Shown here: positions 36,581-50,290 of the stretch, in pieces | Numbering within the stretch: the first letter of the stretch is position 1 | Layout of the letters: the number at the start of each line of letters is the position of its first letter | Assembly (NCBI GenBank): GCA_022496805.1 | Contig: CM040091.1 | Coordinates: 22,000,336-22,064,335, forward strand | DNA: 64,000 bases | Reading direction: 5' to 3' | Source of the DNA: Pohlia nutans | Lineage: Eukaryota; Streptophyta; Bryopsida; Bryales; Mniaceae | The notes under the pieces: model-generated | Told to the model about the DNA's origin: nothing | Databases searched by the model: none | What the model saw: only the letters and a program-made list of their open reading frames with translations | Made by a program: the position numbers and the translations under genes

Positions 36581-37563
36581 CGTTTCTCTATTCTTTTTTT
36601 CTTTTTTTTTGGACACAAAACGAAACTCTATTCCATTGCAATTGTATCTCAGAATCACACTATCGTCGTCTGCTTCACCGATTCCCCTGTTCCTCTGCAA
36701 AACCCCGCAATGACCTTGAGAACCAGTCGATGAACAGTTTTCGTTCATGGATGAAACCGTCTGTTACTGTACCGAGAAAATCTATGTGATCGGTACATGT
36801 GTCTGTTCTAGGATTCGTGAGCATGAATCTTGAAAAAAGATAGATTTCTGGTTTGTGAGATTTGGCACTCTGAGTTCAGCTTCCAGGGTGGACTTTGTAG
36901 AATTTTTAACAGTATAAATTCCATCCTAATGCACCATAAAGATGTATTTTTGCTTGATTCTGTGCCAGTTTGATTTCAAAATTTTGAAAATCATCTTGCA
37001 TGTCATCTCCACATGTACATGATTGTACGGAAATTTGTATGAGGATTAGTGTAAAGGCTCACACTAATTCTGTCCAATAGTAATGGCAATAATTGGTATA
37101 GTGATAGGGTTATTGATTTTGTTTTCAGCAGTTTTGGGCAGTGCAAGTCGTGATCAGTGATGAAGCTCCTTACATTCATGATTTGAATGAAATATGTAAA
37201 ATATGGTTTAAATGTGATATATTCATCCAAAAACATGTACATTCATTCGAAATGTAGTGAACTCACCTTTGCATTACACCTCATTACTATTGCTATGCAC
37301 CTACTGCATAGTTCTAGCAAGTGCTTAGACAACAAATTCCTCATATCATATAAACTTTAGTCAAAGAAACATTTGAATTATATAAAAATTTGTGCTTATT
37401 AAGCACTAATTACATCCACTTTTTAATCACATGGAGTATAAAAAATCACAAATTTATTCAAAATTGCTATATAGTATATTGACATATAAATTGATTATAT
37501 TAAAGTTGGGTACTTATATTGTCACATAGCCAAAAACATAAATGAATTTCCTAATGCATCCTT
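36581..37563. other. Intergenic stretch between the small membrane protein and pyruvate kinase
   Basis: The first 200 bases upstream of 36580 are probably its leader and promoter. The rest, up to the pyruvate kinase stop, is AT-rich and shows no gene or recognisable repeat. Confidence 0.5.
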
Positions 37564-40500
37564 CTATATAGAAGAAACAACATTTGAAGGTTCTTCAGCA
37601 TTCATGATTTTGATAACCGTAGCTCCGCCAATACAATGAAGCGCCACGATGGAATCACCGACAAGACAAAGTTTTCGTTTAAGCGCGTATCTAATTGCTG
37701 AATTTAAGATCTCCACTGTTGACTCCGATTCGGTAGCTTTTGCCGAGCCTTCCGCAAGAAGTGGAATTAAACCTCTGCACACAAGAATGTACTATGTTAC
37801 AACTAACAAGTTGACATCATTTATCAATAACCCGCAAACAATACTCGAGATGAGAAAATACCTGCAGACGAGAGTGTGATGTGCGGGAGACACCTCGCTG
37901 CATGTCCATGTGAGACCATCGGTTGTCAGTACCGGAACAACTACCGACAATATAGGGATGGACGGCCGGTACTTTGCGACAAGCCTTGGACTGCTGCCTT
38001 CGCGTGTTAGCACAATGATGAGCGAGGCAGACACTTTGTGAGCGGTTCTCACAGCTGATGAGGCCAGACTCTCTAAGGAACTCATCGGGAAAGGCACCAA
38101 TTTCATAATCTCCTTGAAAATGGATCTGTAGTCCAGAGACAGCTCAGCCTCTCGGCAAATACTCGACATTACTTCCACCTGTACCCATGTTGAAAACGCC
38201 ATTAGAAAAAGAAAAAGAAAAAAAGAAAAAAAGAGAAGAAAAAAAGAGAAGAAAAAAGAAAAAGAAAAAGAAACAATACGTGTATGATGTAAGTGAATGT
38301 CTCAAACAATATACTTAAGTGGGGTAAATAGAATTTACTCTAGGGTTGTTCTTATCAAGACGAGGCTACTCATTAGAAATGGCAAAAGATGGAAGAAATA
38401 AATAGGAAAGGAAATTAATTACCGCAAGCTCTGGGTAGGATCCATTGGCGGTTTCTCCACTGAGCATCACAGCGTCGGTTCCGTCGAGAACGGCGTTCGC
38501 CACGTCCGTCGCCTCAGCACGAGTTGGGCGTGGAGACTTGATCATGGACTCCAGCATTTGGGTGGCCGTCACCACGGGCTTCCCTGCCGCGTTGCACTTG
38601 TAGATCATCATTTTTTGCGCAAGGAAAATCTTCTCAGTCGTAATCTCCATACCTAGGTCTCCTCTCGCCACCATGACTCCATCAGTCTCCTTCAAAATGT
38701 CGTCAAAGTTCACCAAACCTTCCTGATTCTCAACCTGTGTCAAGCACTCAAAGTTTAGTGTCATAATACCATAGTTGGTGTCAGAATAAACAAAAGTCAA
38801 TTATAAAATGAGAAGATCAAACCTTTAGGAAATTATTTTATCAAAAAATATCTACTCTGTTTGGTGAAAAAGAGAATCTTGAATATAATTCACATAATTT
38901 GACTTTTTTTTTAATTTTAAAAACATCATAAAAAATCTAATTGTTCGACATGACAAACTGACCTGTAATAGAGTTATCCTTTAAACATAAAATATTTTCA
39001 ACCAATTTTGAGGTACTCTACTAATCAAATGATCAATTCAACTGAGATCAATTCAGATAGCTCATTGATGAGTTGTCTGCTCATTTGAATCTTATTAGTT
39101 CAAATCTGGTAGTATTTTTTTTTGGATTAAAATGATATTAACTGAATTAACCCCTAAAGGCCAAAGAAGCCTGAATTGGGCCTCATGTTCTTTTTTACCA
39201 AGACTTACTTTTGTTCATATTATTTGATTTTTGACCAATACATTTAATATTCTTCACTTATTCTAGTGATATAAAATTTAGTCCCATATGCATTATTGAT
39301 TTTCACAATATGATCAATTGAATTTGTCATATTAGAACCTTGAATTCTTCGGCCTTTTGGAGTTAATTGAGGAACATCAAGGTCGAGAAAAATCAACTTC
39401 AGCTGTAGCCATAGTATGCGGAATTGCATTGATCAACATACCTTTGATATGATGTGGATGGAACGAGATGCGGCTCCCAGAAGCTTCTTGATTGCGAGCA
39501 CATCAGAGCCCTTGCGTACAAAAGACGCCGCGATGAAGTCGATCTTGTTCGGGACGCCCCATTGCAAGATATCATCCATGTCCTTTTGCGTGATGGTGGG
39601 CAAGTCCACCACAATCCCAGGCAAGTTGATGTTCTTTTTCTCACCGAGCATGGCGGTGTTCTCGCACCGGCACTTCACCATGCCTTTCTCGGGGTGACAC
39701 TCCAGCACCGTCATGGAAATGGTCCCGTCGGAGCAAAAGATGACATTGCCCGGCTCCAAATCTACGGCCAGCTTCGCGTAGCTCATGGCAATCATTTTTT
39801 CGTCGCCCAGGTGAGTGTAGTCCGTCGTGATCCAAATCTCGCTGTTGCGCACCAGCTGGATGGGCTTCCCTGCTGCCAAATTCCCTGTCCGAATCTCCGG
39901 CCCCTGTCATGATAAAAAAAACACACAAAATGCCACCTTGAGTAACTCCCATATAAAAGAGGACCGTCACTGCATCAAATATCATTATGAGAAATAATTT
40001 AACCTCAAAAGCAGTGTGTGTTTTTTTTTCAAATTTTCCAGGGAGCCAGCTTTTTTCACGATCCTGTGATGATACTTGGTGCTACCATGATGATGATACC
40101 AGGGTAGTACCTAGGCAAAATTAAGCTACTCATCTAACTTTTTCGTAAGTATTTGGCTATTTGGCTACATTTTGAAAACTCCTTTAAAATTAGCCACTGC
40201 ATTTAACCTGTAGCAGTTGGGCTATTCTTAGGTGGAATTTTCATTGCTTGAAAGGACCATGAAGCTTGAATTGGGCTTCGTGTTCTCTTTAAGGGTTTTT
40301 GAGTAGGACCTATATGGAGTTTCTTTTGTTCAAATTCATTTCTTTTTTAACCAACATATGCAATGCTCTTCACTGATTCTAGTGATATAAATTATGGTCG
40401 CAAAATAATTTTTTTGATTTTTTGCAATATGATTACCCCAAGGATTCACAATATTAAAACTGATAAATTCAATTGATAGTATTGTGAAAAAGATAATGCA

Positions 40501-41054
40501 GGTGGAACCACATTTTGCTCCACCAGATTCAGTGGCATGAGTTGATAAAAGAAAGAAAGAAATAAATAAATAACAAAAATTGAAAAAAAAATAGTCCACA
40601 TAGTACCTACTCAAAACTGCTAAAAAAAACACGGGTACCCAATTTGCTTGGTCCTTTAGGGGTTTATTGAACTTGTCATTTTAAAACCCTTAATCCTTGG
40701 TCCTGAAGGGGTTAAATCACACCATGAGAAAGTCATGAAATATGGTTTGAGTTATGGGGAAAAATCATGTGCAGAACTTACCTTTGTATCGAGGAGAACA
40801 GCACACATAGTTTGGGTGTTGTGCATAGCTTGTCGCAGGCTGTCCAACGTGTACTGATGGTACTCATGTGTGCCATGAGAGAAGTTGAACCGCGCCACGT
40901 TCATGCCCGCCTTGAGCAGCTTCTCCAGAACGGGCACCTCTCGGGACTTGGGCCCCAAGGTGCAAATGATCTTGGTCTTGGCGATTTTGCAACGGCCATC
41001 GTCGACCGTGTTCCCGAGAATATGCGCAATTACATTTGTCTTGAAACTCGCCAT
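37564..41054 (-). CDS. Pyruvate kinase, cytosolic type, complete
   Basis: Catalyses phosphoenolpyruvate plus ADP to pyruvate plus ATP, the last step of glycolysis. Exons in transcript order: 41054-40782, 39903-39442, 38734-38423, 38178-37862, 37774-37564. All junctions have GT-AG ends and agreeing phases; the product is 524 aa, the normal size. Motifs in order: CTLGP (31-35), RFNFSHG (55-61), GPEIRTG at the start of exon 2, the FCSDGTI region, [25 protein letters not shown] (from 266), the [19 protein letters not shown] signature, [27 protein letters not shown] and the C-terminal [18 protein letters not shown]. No plastid transit peptide is seen, so a cytosolic location is inferred. Two upstream in-frame codons are non-ATG, hence the start at 41054. 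Introns 1 and 2 carry TTAA-type MITEs. Confidence 0.96.
38207..38272. repeat. Polypurine (GAAAAA)n tract in pyruvate kinase intron 3
   Basis: Sixty-odd bases are A and G almost without exception, in imperfect GAAAAAGAAAAA units. On the transcribed strand it is a pyrimidine tract just inside the intron's upstream end region. Confidence 0.9.
39147..39366 (+). mobile_element. TTAA-flanked MITE (CCCCTAAAGG family) in pyruvate kinase intron 2
   Basis: TTAA then CCCCTAAAGGCC on the left; CGGCCTTTTGGAG then TTAA on the right. The interior phrases AATTGGGCCTCATGTTCTTT, TTCTAGTGATATAAA and CAATATGATCAA are shared with 62521-62761. Confidence 0.85.
40248..40715. mobile_element. Composite of two TTAA-type MITEs in pyruvate kinase intron 1
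   Basis: The first half (AAAGGACCATGAAGCTTGAA onward) matches the family in forward orientation; the second half (TGATAAATTCAATTGATAGT to GGTCCTGAAGGGGTTAA) matches it in reverse. This suggests nested or back-to-back insertions. The left boundary is degraded. Confidence 0.6.
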
Positions 41055-42670
41055 AATCACTTCAATCACTAGAAAATTAGTTGAGTTTTAATTTTTGGGA
41101 ACTTTTCTTTCAATTATTATGAACTAGGTTGGCTTGAGCTCGAGTGTGGTATGACAATTTTTGCTGAGAAATCTGCTCACATGCATGCGTGTCTGGTTTG
41201 TATTATGTAATAAAATTTTGCGGTGGTGATTGAATTGTACAGTGTACAAAAGAAAACTATATTTATATATCTCTACTTATATAACATAGTGAAGTGTAGA
41301 TCAAAGAAAAAGTATATGAGGTTTTTTTTACTTTAAAATAAAAATATAAAAATCTTATTTAGTGTAACTAGTGTGGCCTTCCTTTAGCCATGCTTTTACT
41401 TTTTATTTTATTTTTAGAATAATTTATTCACAATTTAATGGTGAAAAAATTCAATTAAAATTTCTTAACTTGCACACTTAACCTGCAAACTTCTTGACAA
41501 CCTATTTTGAAGATCCAAACCGTACAAAGGATAGTCAACTTGCTCAAGAACCAAAAGAAATTTTGGTGAATGAAAACTGTCTAATTTGGATGAGAATCTA
41601 TTAGTTTCAATCTATACGCCGTTTACATAGTGAAGGCTGGAGCGTGAAAGGGTCAATGAACAACTTATAAGCTTAGATTTGCTAGCTGGTGGATTAAATT
41701 GTATACAATTTACCCTCTAATGTACTTTACCTATCCAAATGCAATAGTGAATACTAATTTGAGTCCATAAACACTCCAACTGAATGATACACATTTGTTA
41801 CAATCAAATCAATATGTAGACATGATGAGTTGGAGTTGTTATTCGGTTGGTACCGTAGTTGTCAAAATGGACAAAATAAATCCCTGACTCTAAATCCACG
41901 ACATACATGTTAATTCAAGCACTATTCACCCATGGGTCCCATTTCCCGAATTTTTCATTTTGGGCACCCTAGGATTTTTTTGGCAATGTTTTTGCAAATT
42001 TGGGATATACGACCCCAAGTTAGTTTAGGAGGACCCCTTTGGAGTTTAAATCCTTGAAATAGGGGGTTATTTTTTAACCCCTAAATGATAGAGGGGTAAA
42101 GGCAAAATCTAGATGTGTTACAAAATGTTATTTCTACAACTTTGATGAAGTTTGGTTCAAAAGATAAATGATGAGCATGATGTTTAGTAATTATTTGTAC
42201 AGTCAAACTTTCAAAAACTATTTTAGACACTCATCTAATGAATTTCGAAGTATAAACCATTTAACATCCACCAAAATTACAATTTTTATTTTTAGAATTT
42301 GAAATTTGGTTTGATTGGTTAAAACAAAACATTCTATTTTAAAAGTTAGAAAAGAAATTTTTTTAAAGGAGAGAACATCATTACTTTCTGATATAGAAAG
42401 TTTTATAACACTAAGACATTGTTGAGGTGTTTTTCTTTGAAAAATTCCTTAGTGAACCTCAATTTTGCAAATGAAATGCATCGAACAACCCTAGAACATG
42501 ATCTCTACCTCCAATTTCCACAAAATATAAAAAATAAAAAAATGTCATTTTTCTGACCATGGGCAGTCACTGTTGTTTAGGTTGCGGTCAGAAAATGGTC
42601 GATCGGTCATTTAAGGGTTAAGGTGGATCCCAACATGCACAAAATAATATACAAGTTTTGTCGTCATGCA

Positions 42671-43203
42671 TTAACCCTTTAACGTCCCGATTCAACACTG
42701 TTTTCAAAGATTTGTTATAAAATGGTTGATGAAAAACGAAAATGGAGTTGATGTACAAAACAAAGTTGTAAATGTCAATGTGTAGATAACATCTGTAGGG
42801 TTGGATTCATCATATTTATTATTAATATTTTTAAAGTAATTTTGCAAGGTTTTCTCTTGAAATTCAATTAAAAATCCAAAATTAACACAAAAAAATTTAA
42901 AAATATTGTAATGAAATTAAAATGACATGCACTACGAGATGGTATGGTTTCCATTATTTGATTCTACTTACTATGGAAAATCTTTCTTTTTGAACTAAGA
43001 TTGAAACTTGACATTGATCACTTTTATAAATATTCAAAAATTCACATTATCTTATTTGGAAGATCCATACCGTACAAATGGTATTCAACTAGCACAAGAA
43101 TGAAAAAAAAAAATGGATGAAAAACATCCGGTACCTACAGAAATCGAGCTGCTGAAATTCATCCGGCGTCCAGATTCTGGACGCCGACGCACTAAAGGGT
43201 TAA
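42671..43203 (+). mobile_element. TTAA-flanked 533-bp element, near-identical twin at 61.2 kb
   Basis: The boundaries are TTAA-CCCTTTAACGTCCCG and GACGCACTAAAGGG-TTAA. It matches 61238-61772 at roughly 98% by eye over its full length and nothing outside it. TTAA target sites and CCC/GGG ends are features of piggyBac-superfamily elements. No transposase frame is present. Confidence 0.9.
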
Positions 43204-43617
43204 CATCGACGGGGGATATAGAGTTGGGGAAAAATAATTATAAAAAGAGAAGACCAAATCTTTAAGATATCATTTTTTCAAGTTTTTATGTATTTTGTCC
43301 AGTGAAAAGATAATTTTTAAAAATGTTCATAGAATTTGGCATTTGTAGAGAAACAATTTTCCAAAATAAATAAGTATTTGGAATGACTTGCCTGTCATGA
43401 TGGCTAGGTACAGTAATAGGGTAGGTTTTCTTGTTACCAAAATTTTGAAGTTAACAAGATAGTGCAAGAGATAATGTGACCCACCTTATTTGTGCCATAA
43501 CAAGTCACCCCATCTATGCCACTATATATTAGTAGTGTACATACCAAAATTTTAAATACCAAAATTTTAAATGTAAGAGACTAATACATTATAACCATAA
43601 AGTAGCACAAATAGAAT

Positions 43618-43917
43618 AACATTCAGTAGCCTCTGTAACTGCTACCTTCCCCCCCAAAAAATGATGTGGAATATCCCACATCATTTTATCCCCCAAATGA
43701 AGTGATGTGGGATATTCCACATCACATCAATAGATATGGGGGCAGGTGGCATTAAGCATAACCATAGTAAACAGTAATCAAAAGCACTCCTTACTCACAA
43801 TTCAACAATGTTATATGATTATTTATTTGATTCAATAACCCATTCAATACAAATCACTAGTCACTCCATATATAAAGGTGGATAAAAAGGCAGCCTTCAA
43901 GAAGGCTGCTGAATGTT
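43618..43917 (+). mobile_element. MITE, AACATTCAGTAGCC family
   Basis: AACATTCAGTAGCCTCTGTA on the left and GAAGGCTGCTGAATGTT on the right are inverted repeats. It is an intact sister of 9111-9375. A local inverted duplication of the GATGTGGAATATCCCACATC type lies at 43663-43725. Confidence 0.85.
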
Positions 43918-44386
43918 CTGACTAACATGACAAACAGGGTGGTTTACCCTAATGCATAATACATAGAGTAAATCGAACCCTAAAGAATAACCTTTGTGTC
44001 GTTTAGAATCAACCACAAAAAGCACATTTATTCACATTTCTTTCCGCTTCAAAGATACAACTTGGTAATAATTTAAAACAGTTTAGTTCTTCAGAAGATC
44101 AGCTATGCTGTTATATCTGAAGAAATCATTCAGCTACAAAGAAAACAGCGTTGACTCTGAGGAAGAATAAATCTACTAACCACGAACTCTACAACTTCTG
44201 AAACTTCAATTTTCTTAAAACTTTGCCACAATGCTAAAACCTAATCGGACGAGAGAGAATAGAACTTTTCCAAGCAATATGCTTGTCATGCCATATTCAC
44301 AAAATTAATCCAACCTGCTACAATTACAAGTTCCAAAATCCTAGCGCACAAAATTGAGTATTTCAAACAGCAGAAGTGGTGCAGGA

Positions 44387-47300
44387 TCACTTATTTGGTT
44401 CATTACTTCGGCACGTCCAGCAAGAAGTGCAAAAGTTGCTGAACTTCTCCAGTTTTGTTTCTCGGGGTGGAGATGGGGGCGGTGTTTCATGCATTATTTC
44501 TGGTATTCGCTTCCTGATATGTTTGTGAAACGCATCACAAGCACCTTGAACCCCATCTTCATCCTCCATTGCTTTCGAGACCTCCATAGCTTTTTCCTTC
44601 ACCTGCTCACAATCGAAATTTTAATGTCAGCACAAATACATTCGAGGAGAAATTTTGCAATCACATAACACTCAATAACTCAGAGATTTCCTAAGTGAAG
44701 TAGCCACTAACATCTCACTATTTACGTGCGAGGCAAAGGACCTGCTAATAACGTTATGCATAATTTCTTTATGTAATTCAGCACACATGACTATATATAC
44801 CTACAATGTAAATGCTCATAAAAAAGGGGGATTATGTCAATCTGTAGAAAAAGAGTCAGATTCACACTTTGTAGTAGAAGACAGCACTATCAAATGTGAT
44901 AGGTAGTAAACCGAATTTTATGAGCACATGACAAAAAGTTACAAAAAGAATTCCCAAATAGTACATGAATAGTCACACCTCAGGCTTCAACATAAAGTTA
45001 ATGGCATCAACAAGCTTCGGAACAGAAAACTGGTCGACTGGAATTGGTTCTGGCCCCACACCCCTCTGCTGAATCCGGCTGCCCCAAAAAGGCTGATCCC
45101 CAAAAAATGGCACCACTGTTGTTGGGCACTGTAAACACGCATCAAGGGTGTTATTCTCGACTTGACAATAGCCTTGAATATTAGAACAAACATCAGAAAA
45201 AGTGTGGACAAACTGTCCAATATTCAGCATATGACTTAGCGCATATTCACGAGAGAAGCAGAACCAAGTTCGGAAATTTCATCAATTAATGATTGCGTAT
45301 CATTTAAACATGTGTTTTGGACAAAATAAATCCTCGTGGACGCCTCCTATTCCACTAATGTGGGTGTCACAAACAAGTATATTCTGATCATTAAATATTG
45401 AGCAGAATCAGGAGAAGTACAGTGCATTGTTAATTGGGAACAGAGAATAGAGCTCAAACATGACCACAAAATTGAGATACTCTAGAAGTGACTGATGACC
45501 AGTGTGATTACCGCAGCCTTCAGACCGGCTGCCACAGTTCCCGCACCACCATGATGAACCTGTCCAACATTGCACGAAAAGAGAGGGTTCAAAACATAGA
45601 CGAATGGATTTACCACTAAACAACGCGTGCAAAGAATCATCACTTGTATTCCATGACCAGATTGACAAATAGGAAACATGCACATTTATAGTTGTAGACT
45701 AGCTCGTGCATCCTGTTATAAGAATGCATCGATTTAAGAGTGATTCTACATCTGCTGAAGTCTAGTTAAAGTTCAAGGGATACTAGGTGTAAAAGTGAAT
45801 CATACAAATAGCAACCTATCATCATCCCAGTTTTCAAGCTAATAACAAATTGTGATCAAGACGATAGCAATATCTCAGTCAGGAGAGATGAAACATACCA
45901 CGGCCACACACTGCGGAAAAAGCCAATCATGGGGACAATCTTGCACAAGGTACATAAAATCCTCACGCTCCGCTACTGCAAAAGCAACAGAAAAAAGTGT
46001 TGGAGGGATTTCTGCGACAATTCAAAATCTGGTAATAAGACTGCTTTATCACAACTGCTAAATGCAAGATTCTTTTAATTGAATTCCTCAAAACCTTATA
46101 ATTTCACACATGATATACTACACAAGGCTTTTTTCCTTGTAATTTTTTTATAAATCACATAACAGCGATAGAACAAGGCGAAACACCTATAAAGCCGAGG
46201 AAAATTACCATCGTTATCCAGAAGTACAAATATTCCGTTTTAGCATAGGCGGTTTAGTAAGAATACACCAATCACTAGTTAAAAAACAGGCAACTAGATC
46301 ACAAAGTAGTCAAAGGAAAAGGACGTACGCTTTCCCAAACCCCCCCAGCCTTGATTAATAACACCACGCTGCTTAGTTTTCCTTAACGATTCCACTATGA
46401 TCTTTGTCATGCCTTCTGGGTCTTTGACAGGCTAAAGAAACGGAAGGAAATAGAGCCAACATCAGTTCACACTGAAACACTAAGCGGAAAAGAAAGATTA
46501 CCTAAATAGAAAAGTACCAGAAGAAAAAAACAGGCCAGTTGCTCATTTATTGGCATTTTGTAAAAATCTAATACCTTCACAGAGCTTGGACTGACCCAAA
46601 AAAAGAATTCAATACAAAAAGAACACCCCACAATAAAAGACTCCATAAGGATTTCTGTAGACATTATTACACAAGAACCAAACTATTGCCTTTTGCAAAA
46701 TATACAACATATAAATATATAGATGTGAACTTTTATGTGTCCTTGTGAATTGTAGAATTGATTTAAAATGAAATAAAGTTTCAGGAGTCTCAAATGTTTC
46801 CAACTTACAAGGCTCCCGAAGCCAACATAAATAGGCGCCGGTCCTGCTTTCAGCCACTGCAACAAGTCTTCAGGAGGCTTGTATTCAGAGGCTTGATGCA
46901 AGAAGCAGAATCCCACCACATCAATAAGAGGACCCCAATCTGCAGATACAGCGTTGTGCGCGTCAGTAATGGTACACTCTGCAGACCTTTATAAAAAAAA
47001 ATGAAATGTCACAGTACTGATATTCTTTCTTAGATCAAATTTTATATAAGGAATTTTGCAGAAAATCTACAATCATATCAAAAAGTTGAGTTTATAACAT
47101 ACCATCAGGTTTTGGTACAAATTTAGGACTCCACAAATAACCTGTTGGTAAATCGGCCAGTGAACCTTGAGAGCTCAAATAAGGAATGGGACGGAGTTTC
47201 AACTTCTTCTTGCGAAAGTCATTGATGATGCTTCTTATTCCCAACCAAATCATTGAGTCCACAACTTGATACGACAACTGAAACACAATGAAAAAAGAAA

Positions 47301-49908
47301 TCAATCTCCATCCAATCACTTGATTGTGTGCCTCCCATCTAGTGGAGTATAAACTCAATAAGCGATAACAAAAATCGAAGTGTATGAAGAGAAGACTGCA
47401 CCTATCACTTACTCTATTACCAGCCGGTTTGCTTATCCGTGACAGAGGGTGTGGAAATGCAGAAGTTGGTCTGTTTCAGATCAAGAGCAACATAAGTAGA
47501 CGGAAATCAATATGCACGCAAAATCATATTATGAAGGACAATATAAGACTAAGAGTGCAAGTAGTCAACTGTATCATACTCGTATTGACAAAAAACAATG
47601 CAAGTGACATACGTTGATCATAAGATCTCAAATCTACATTCGTCAATTATTCTGTGGTTGCAAATCTGCACAGGCTAGGAAGCAAAGTTCAGAGGGCCTA
47701 CGTCCACGGCATTGTAAAGAAGATGTGCAGAGGGATCTTGAGATACTCTGCAACATGCACATGACCTGTACAATACAATACATATTTCAAATAACGAGTC
47801 AATCATACTAGGAATTATCCATTCCTTAAATTGCAACTGCTCAACTTCAAGCAATTTGCAATCAAACACATGTAAAATGGTCCTGTTTCAATTAAAGGGG
47901 GCTGAAGTGTACCATAAGCTGGAGGATTTGCGATAATGACTTGAGCATCGAAGGGAACACCAGAATCAATATCTGGCTCAATGCATGGTGCTAGTAGAGA
48001 GTTGACGATTGCTTTTAACTGCTTTCTTTGTATTTTGACCTCCTTGCGTCCTGTAGACAGAAAGCCCTTGTTCTTCACCATATCTGAAATCACGCAAATC
48101 CTTTAACCATGTGTGCGCAAAAACAAACACCAGGACTTCAAACCAAATAAAAACAGCAGGAACTACAAAAAGTGGATGTCTGCTAAATGAAAACTCGAAT
48201 GCAACGAATTGCTACACGAAATGCTCAGTCAATAGAAGCAAGTTCCTGAAAGTTAGGTAAACAGTAAGGACGTACATTCTGCGAGAATCTTTGGATCACC
48301 CCCAAGGGGATAAAATTCTAAACCTGCTGTTTTAACGAAATCTTTAAAATTTGCATGCGATGCCAGTCTCACTCGATGACCATACTCCTGTGAACATATC
48401 CACATCAACATGAAACAGAAATTCACGGGTCTGGCACATACAGACACAACTCCTTTGGGTTCTTCCTAGCACCAACCAATAACATATTTAACAAAGCATC
48501 GCAACAAAATACCCAAAGCCTGTATCGTGTGAAATCCTAGCAGTCAATCACAAACCACTCACACAAGACTTCGTGAAATCAACAAGATGATGAGGAGTAG
48601 GTCTTAAAGAAGGACCTGCATTCTCTTTCCTATGGCGAGAAATGGCTGAACATCACCTCGAGTACCAACAATCAGCATCACAATCTTGAGAGGTGGAATC
48701 TGCTGCCAACTGTCATCCTCCTCACTCTCCAGAACCTCATCTGCAGGGCCCTCGGTTGCTTCAGGCCCAAACAGATTCTCAGCCATTTGATTACTTTTTC
48801 CAAAATCGAAGTCTACAGTGCCATCCTTCTGAACCCTAGTCAGCTTCTTCATGAGTTTTTTCTGCCAAATCCACGACAGCATGTGAGTTGAACGAGAACG
48901 ACCATCTTTCATTCTAAATAGTAGATTACCAAGATTGCTACAAAACCAGATTGGAAACCATTATATAGACCCGGATCGGAAAAAAAATCATTAATACCGT
49001 CCAGAAAGTTGCTTATATGAAAAAGAAACTTTGACTCTTACAATGGAGGCACGGTTTCTAAGTTTTAATAAAAAGAGGTACCTTTTCCCTGTGTGATAAC
49101 TTGTCGATCACATTGCGAATGTTGGCATTCTCGGTGTTGTTCCTTTCTCGTCTATTTGCATCATCGGTATAAGGTAGACGATGGGCATGGTCAGGGGATG
49201 ACATGCTCGACTCAGATTTCGTTTTCCCTAGGCGGTAGTCTGTGTTCACAAATATGTAAAAACTCAGAGAAAAATACTGCAACCACATTTATTGACGCAG
49301 TAACCCAATCGACTAGAAATCACAGGTTTCAGAAATACCATACCCGGAGCTGGTGGACTGTACGCAGCGTTAACATCGTCTCTCAGCTCATCCAAGGATA
49401 TATCTCCGAGATTTCCGAATGCTTGCTCCTCGGCTTTTTCATTGATAGTCGTTGCCACCACCGACGGCATCCATACAGGCATAGACTGGGTTTGTTTCAA
49501 TTCGTGGTTATGGTTAATAGTGTCAATGACGTTTTCACGATTCGTGTCATCATTTCCAGGCCATGAGAACTGCGAAGGTATAACTATATCATCATCATGT
49601 CTAGCTTTTGGAAGACTTGCGGAATGAGTGTCTGCCATTGTCTGCAAACCAGAACTGTTTACAGTCTTCTTAGGATTGTTGCTGACGAAACCTGATACAA
49701 CGCCTCCTTCCAATTGACACCAGACTGGTTCTCTTTCTCTGTTCGCATATCACTACCATTCGTGTGTTCAGGAAATTTATTCCCAGTGTCGTCTTGCCCT
49801 GAAATTTTCCAATTGCAAATCCTCATATGCCTGTTGTTCCTAAACCCTATACCCTGACCAAATGCCCATTCAACCGCTCACGGGTTCACTAACTTGATCT
49901 CCAGCCAT
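44387..49908 (-). CDS. UGT80: Sterol 3-beta-glucosyltransferase (UGT80 type)
   Basis: Transfers glucose from UDP-glucose to the 3-hydroxyl of membrane sterols, making steryl glucosides. Modelled exons in transcript order: 49908-49875, 49798-49692, 49641-49344, 49239-49082, 48861-48616, 48387-48276, 48083-47913, 47765-47702, 47470-47413, 47277-47103, 46939-46809, 46431-46329, 45975-45899, 45559-45512, 45128-44979, 44602-44387. Phases agree throughout; 715 aa, longer than the Arabidopsis proteins because of a hydrophilic N-terminus of about 250 residues. Diagnostic blocks: IVGTRGDVQPF (from about 264), NPPAYG, FFTMPWTPTSAFPHPLSR, YVGFGSL, INQGWGGLG, PHDWLFPQC, and the sugar-donor box VHHGGAGTVAAGLKAA (from 579) with PFFGDQPFWG. 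Exons 3-16 are solid. Exons 1-2 are tentative: they need a GTTGAA donor and a 50-base intron. If they are wrong, translation could start at ATG 49638. Confidence 0.93.
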
Positions 49909-50290
49909 CCTGCTAATTCTCAACTTCATGATTTTCCCTGCTAGCGGAAGAATGCTGACTATTAGTAGTTCACAAGCAATTGGCTAACAAAGAGATAGGG
50001 AAGGAGATTGCTATCGAATGCTTAATACAGGGATGGTTAGAATCAAGAACAGGGGATACAGAGTGACCAAATGTACATTCACAAACGGTGCAAAGAGCTT
50101 GATAAACTTGTCTTTCAAAAGCAAAAACCAAGGATCAGCTGTAATGTGAGAGCACTCATGCTTTCCGCAATCCCGAAGTCTACTTCCAAAAGTCAAGGTC
50201 ATAATCACAAGCCACTTGCTAAACAAAAAATCTCGTGCTGACCTAACATTGAATAACAAGAGGCTACTACACTTACAATCGAAAAAAAAT

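Larger units (their letters stand above)
41055..44386. other. Intergenic region between pyruvate kinase and sterol glucosyltransferase
   Basis: The first few hundred bases should contain the pyruvate kinase promoter. No gene is visible. Two MITEs are present (42671-43203 and 43618-43917). The rest is AT-rich DNA with scattered TTAACCCCTAAA phrases (42077). Confidence 0.5.

Noticed and set aside
39454..39912. Plus-strand 152-codon frame over pyruvate kinase exon 2
   Set aside because: Antisense shadow of a conserved enzyme exon.
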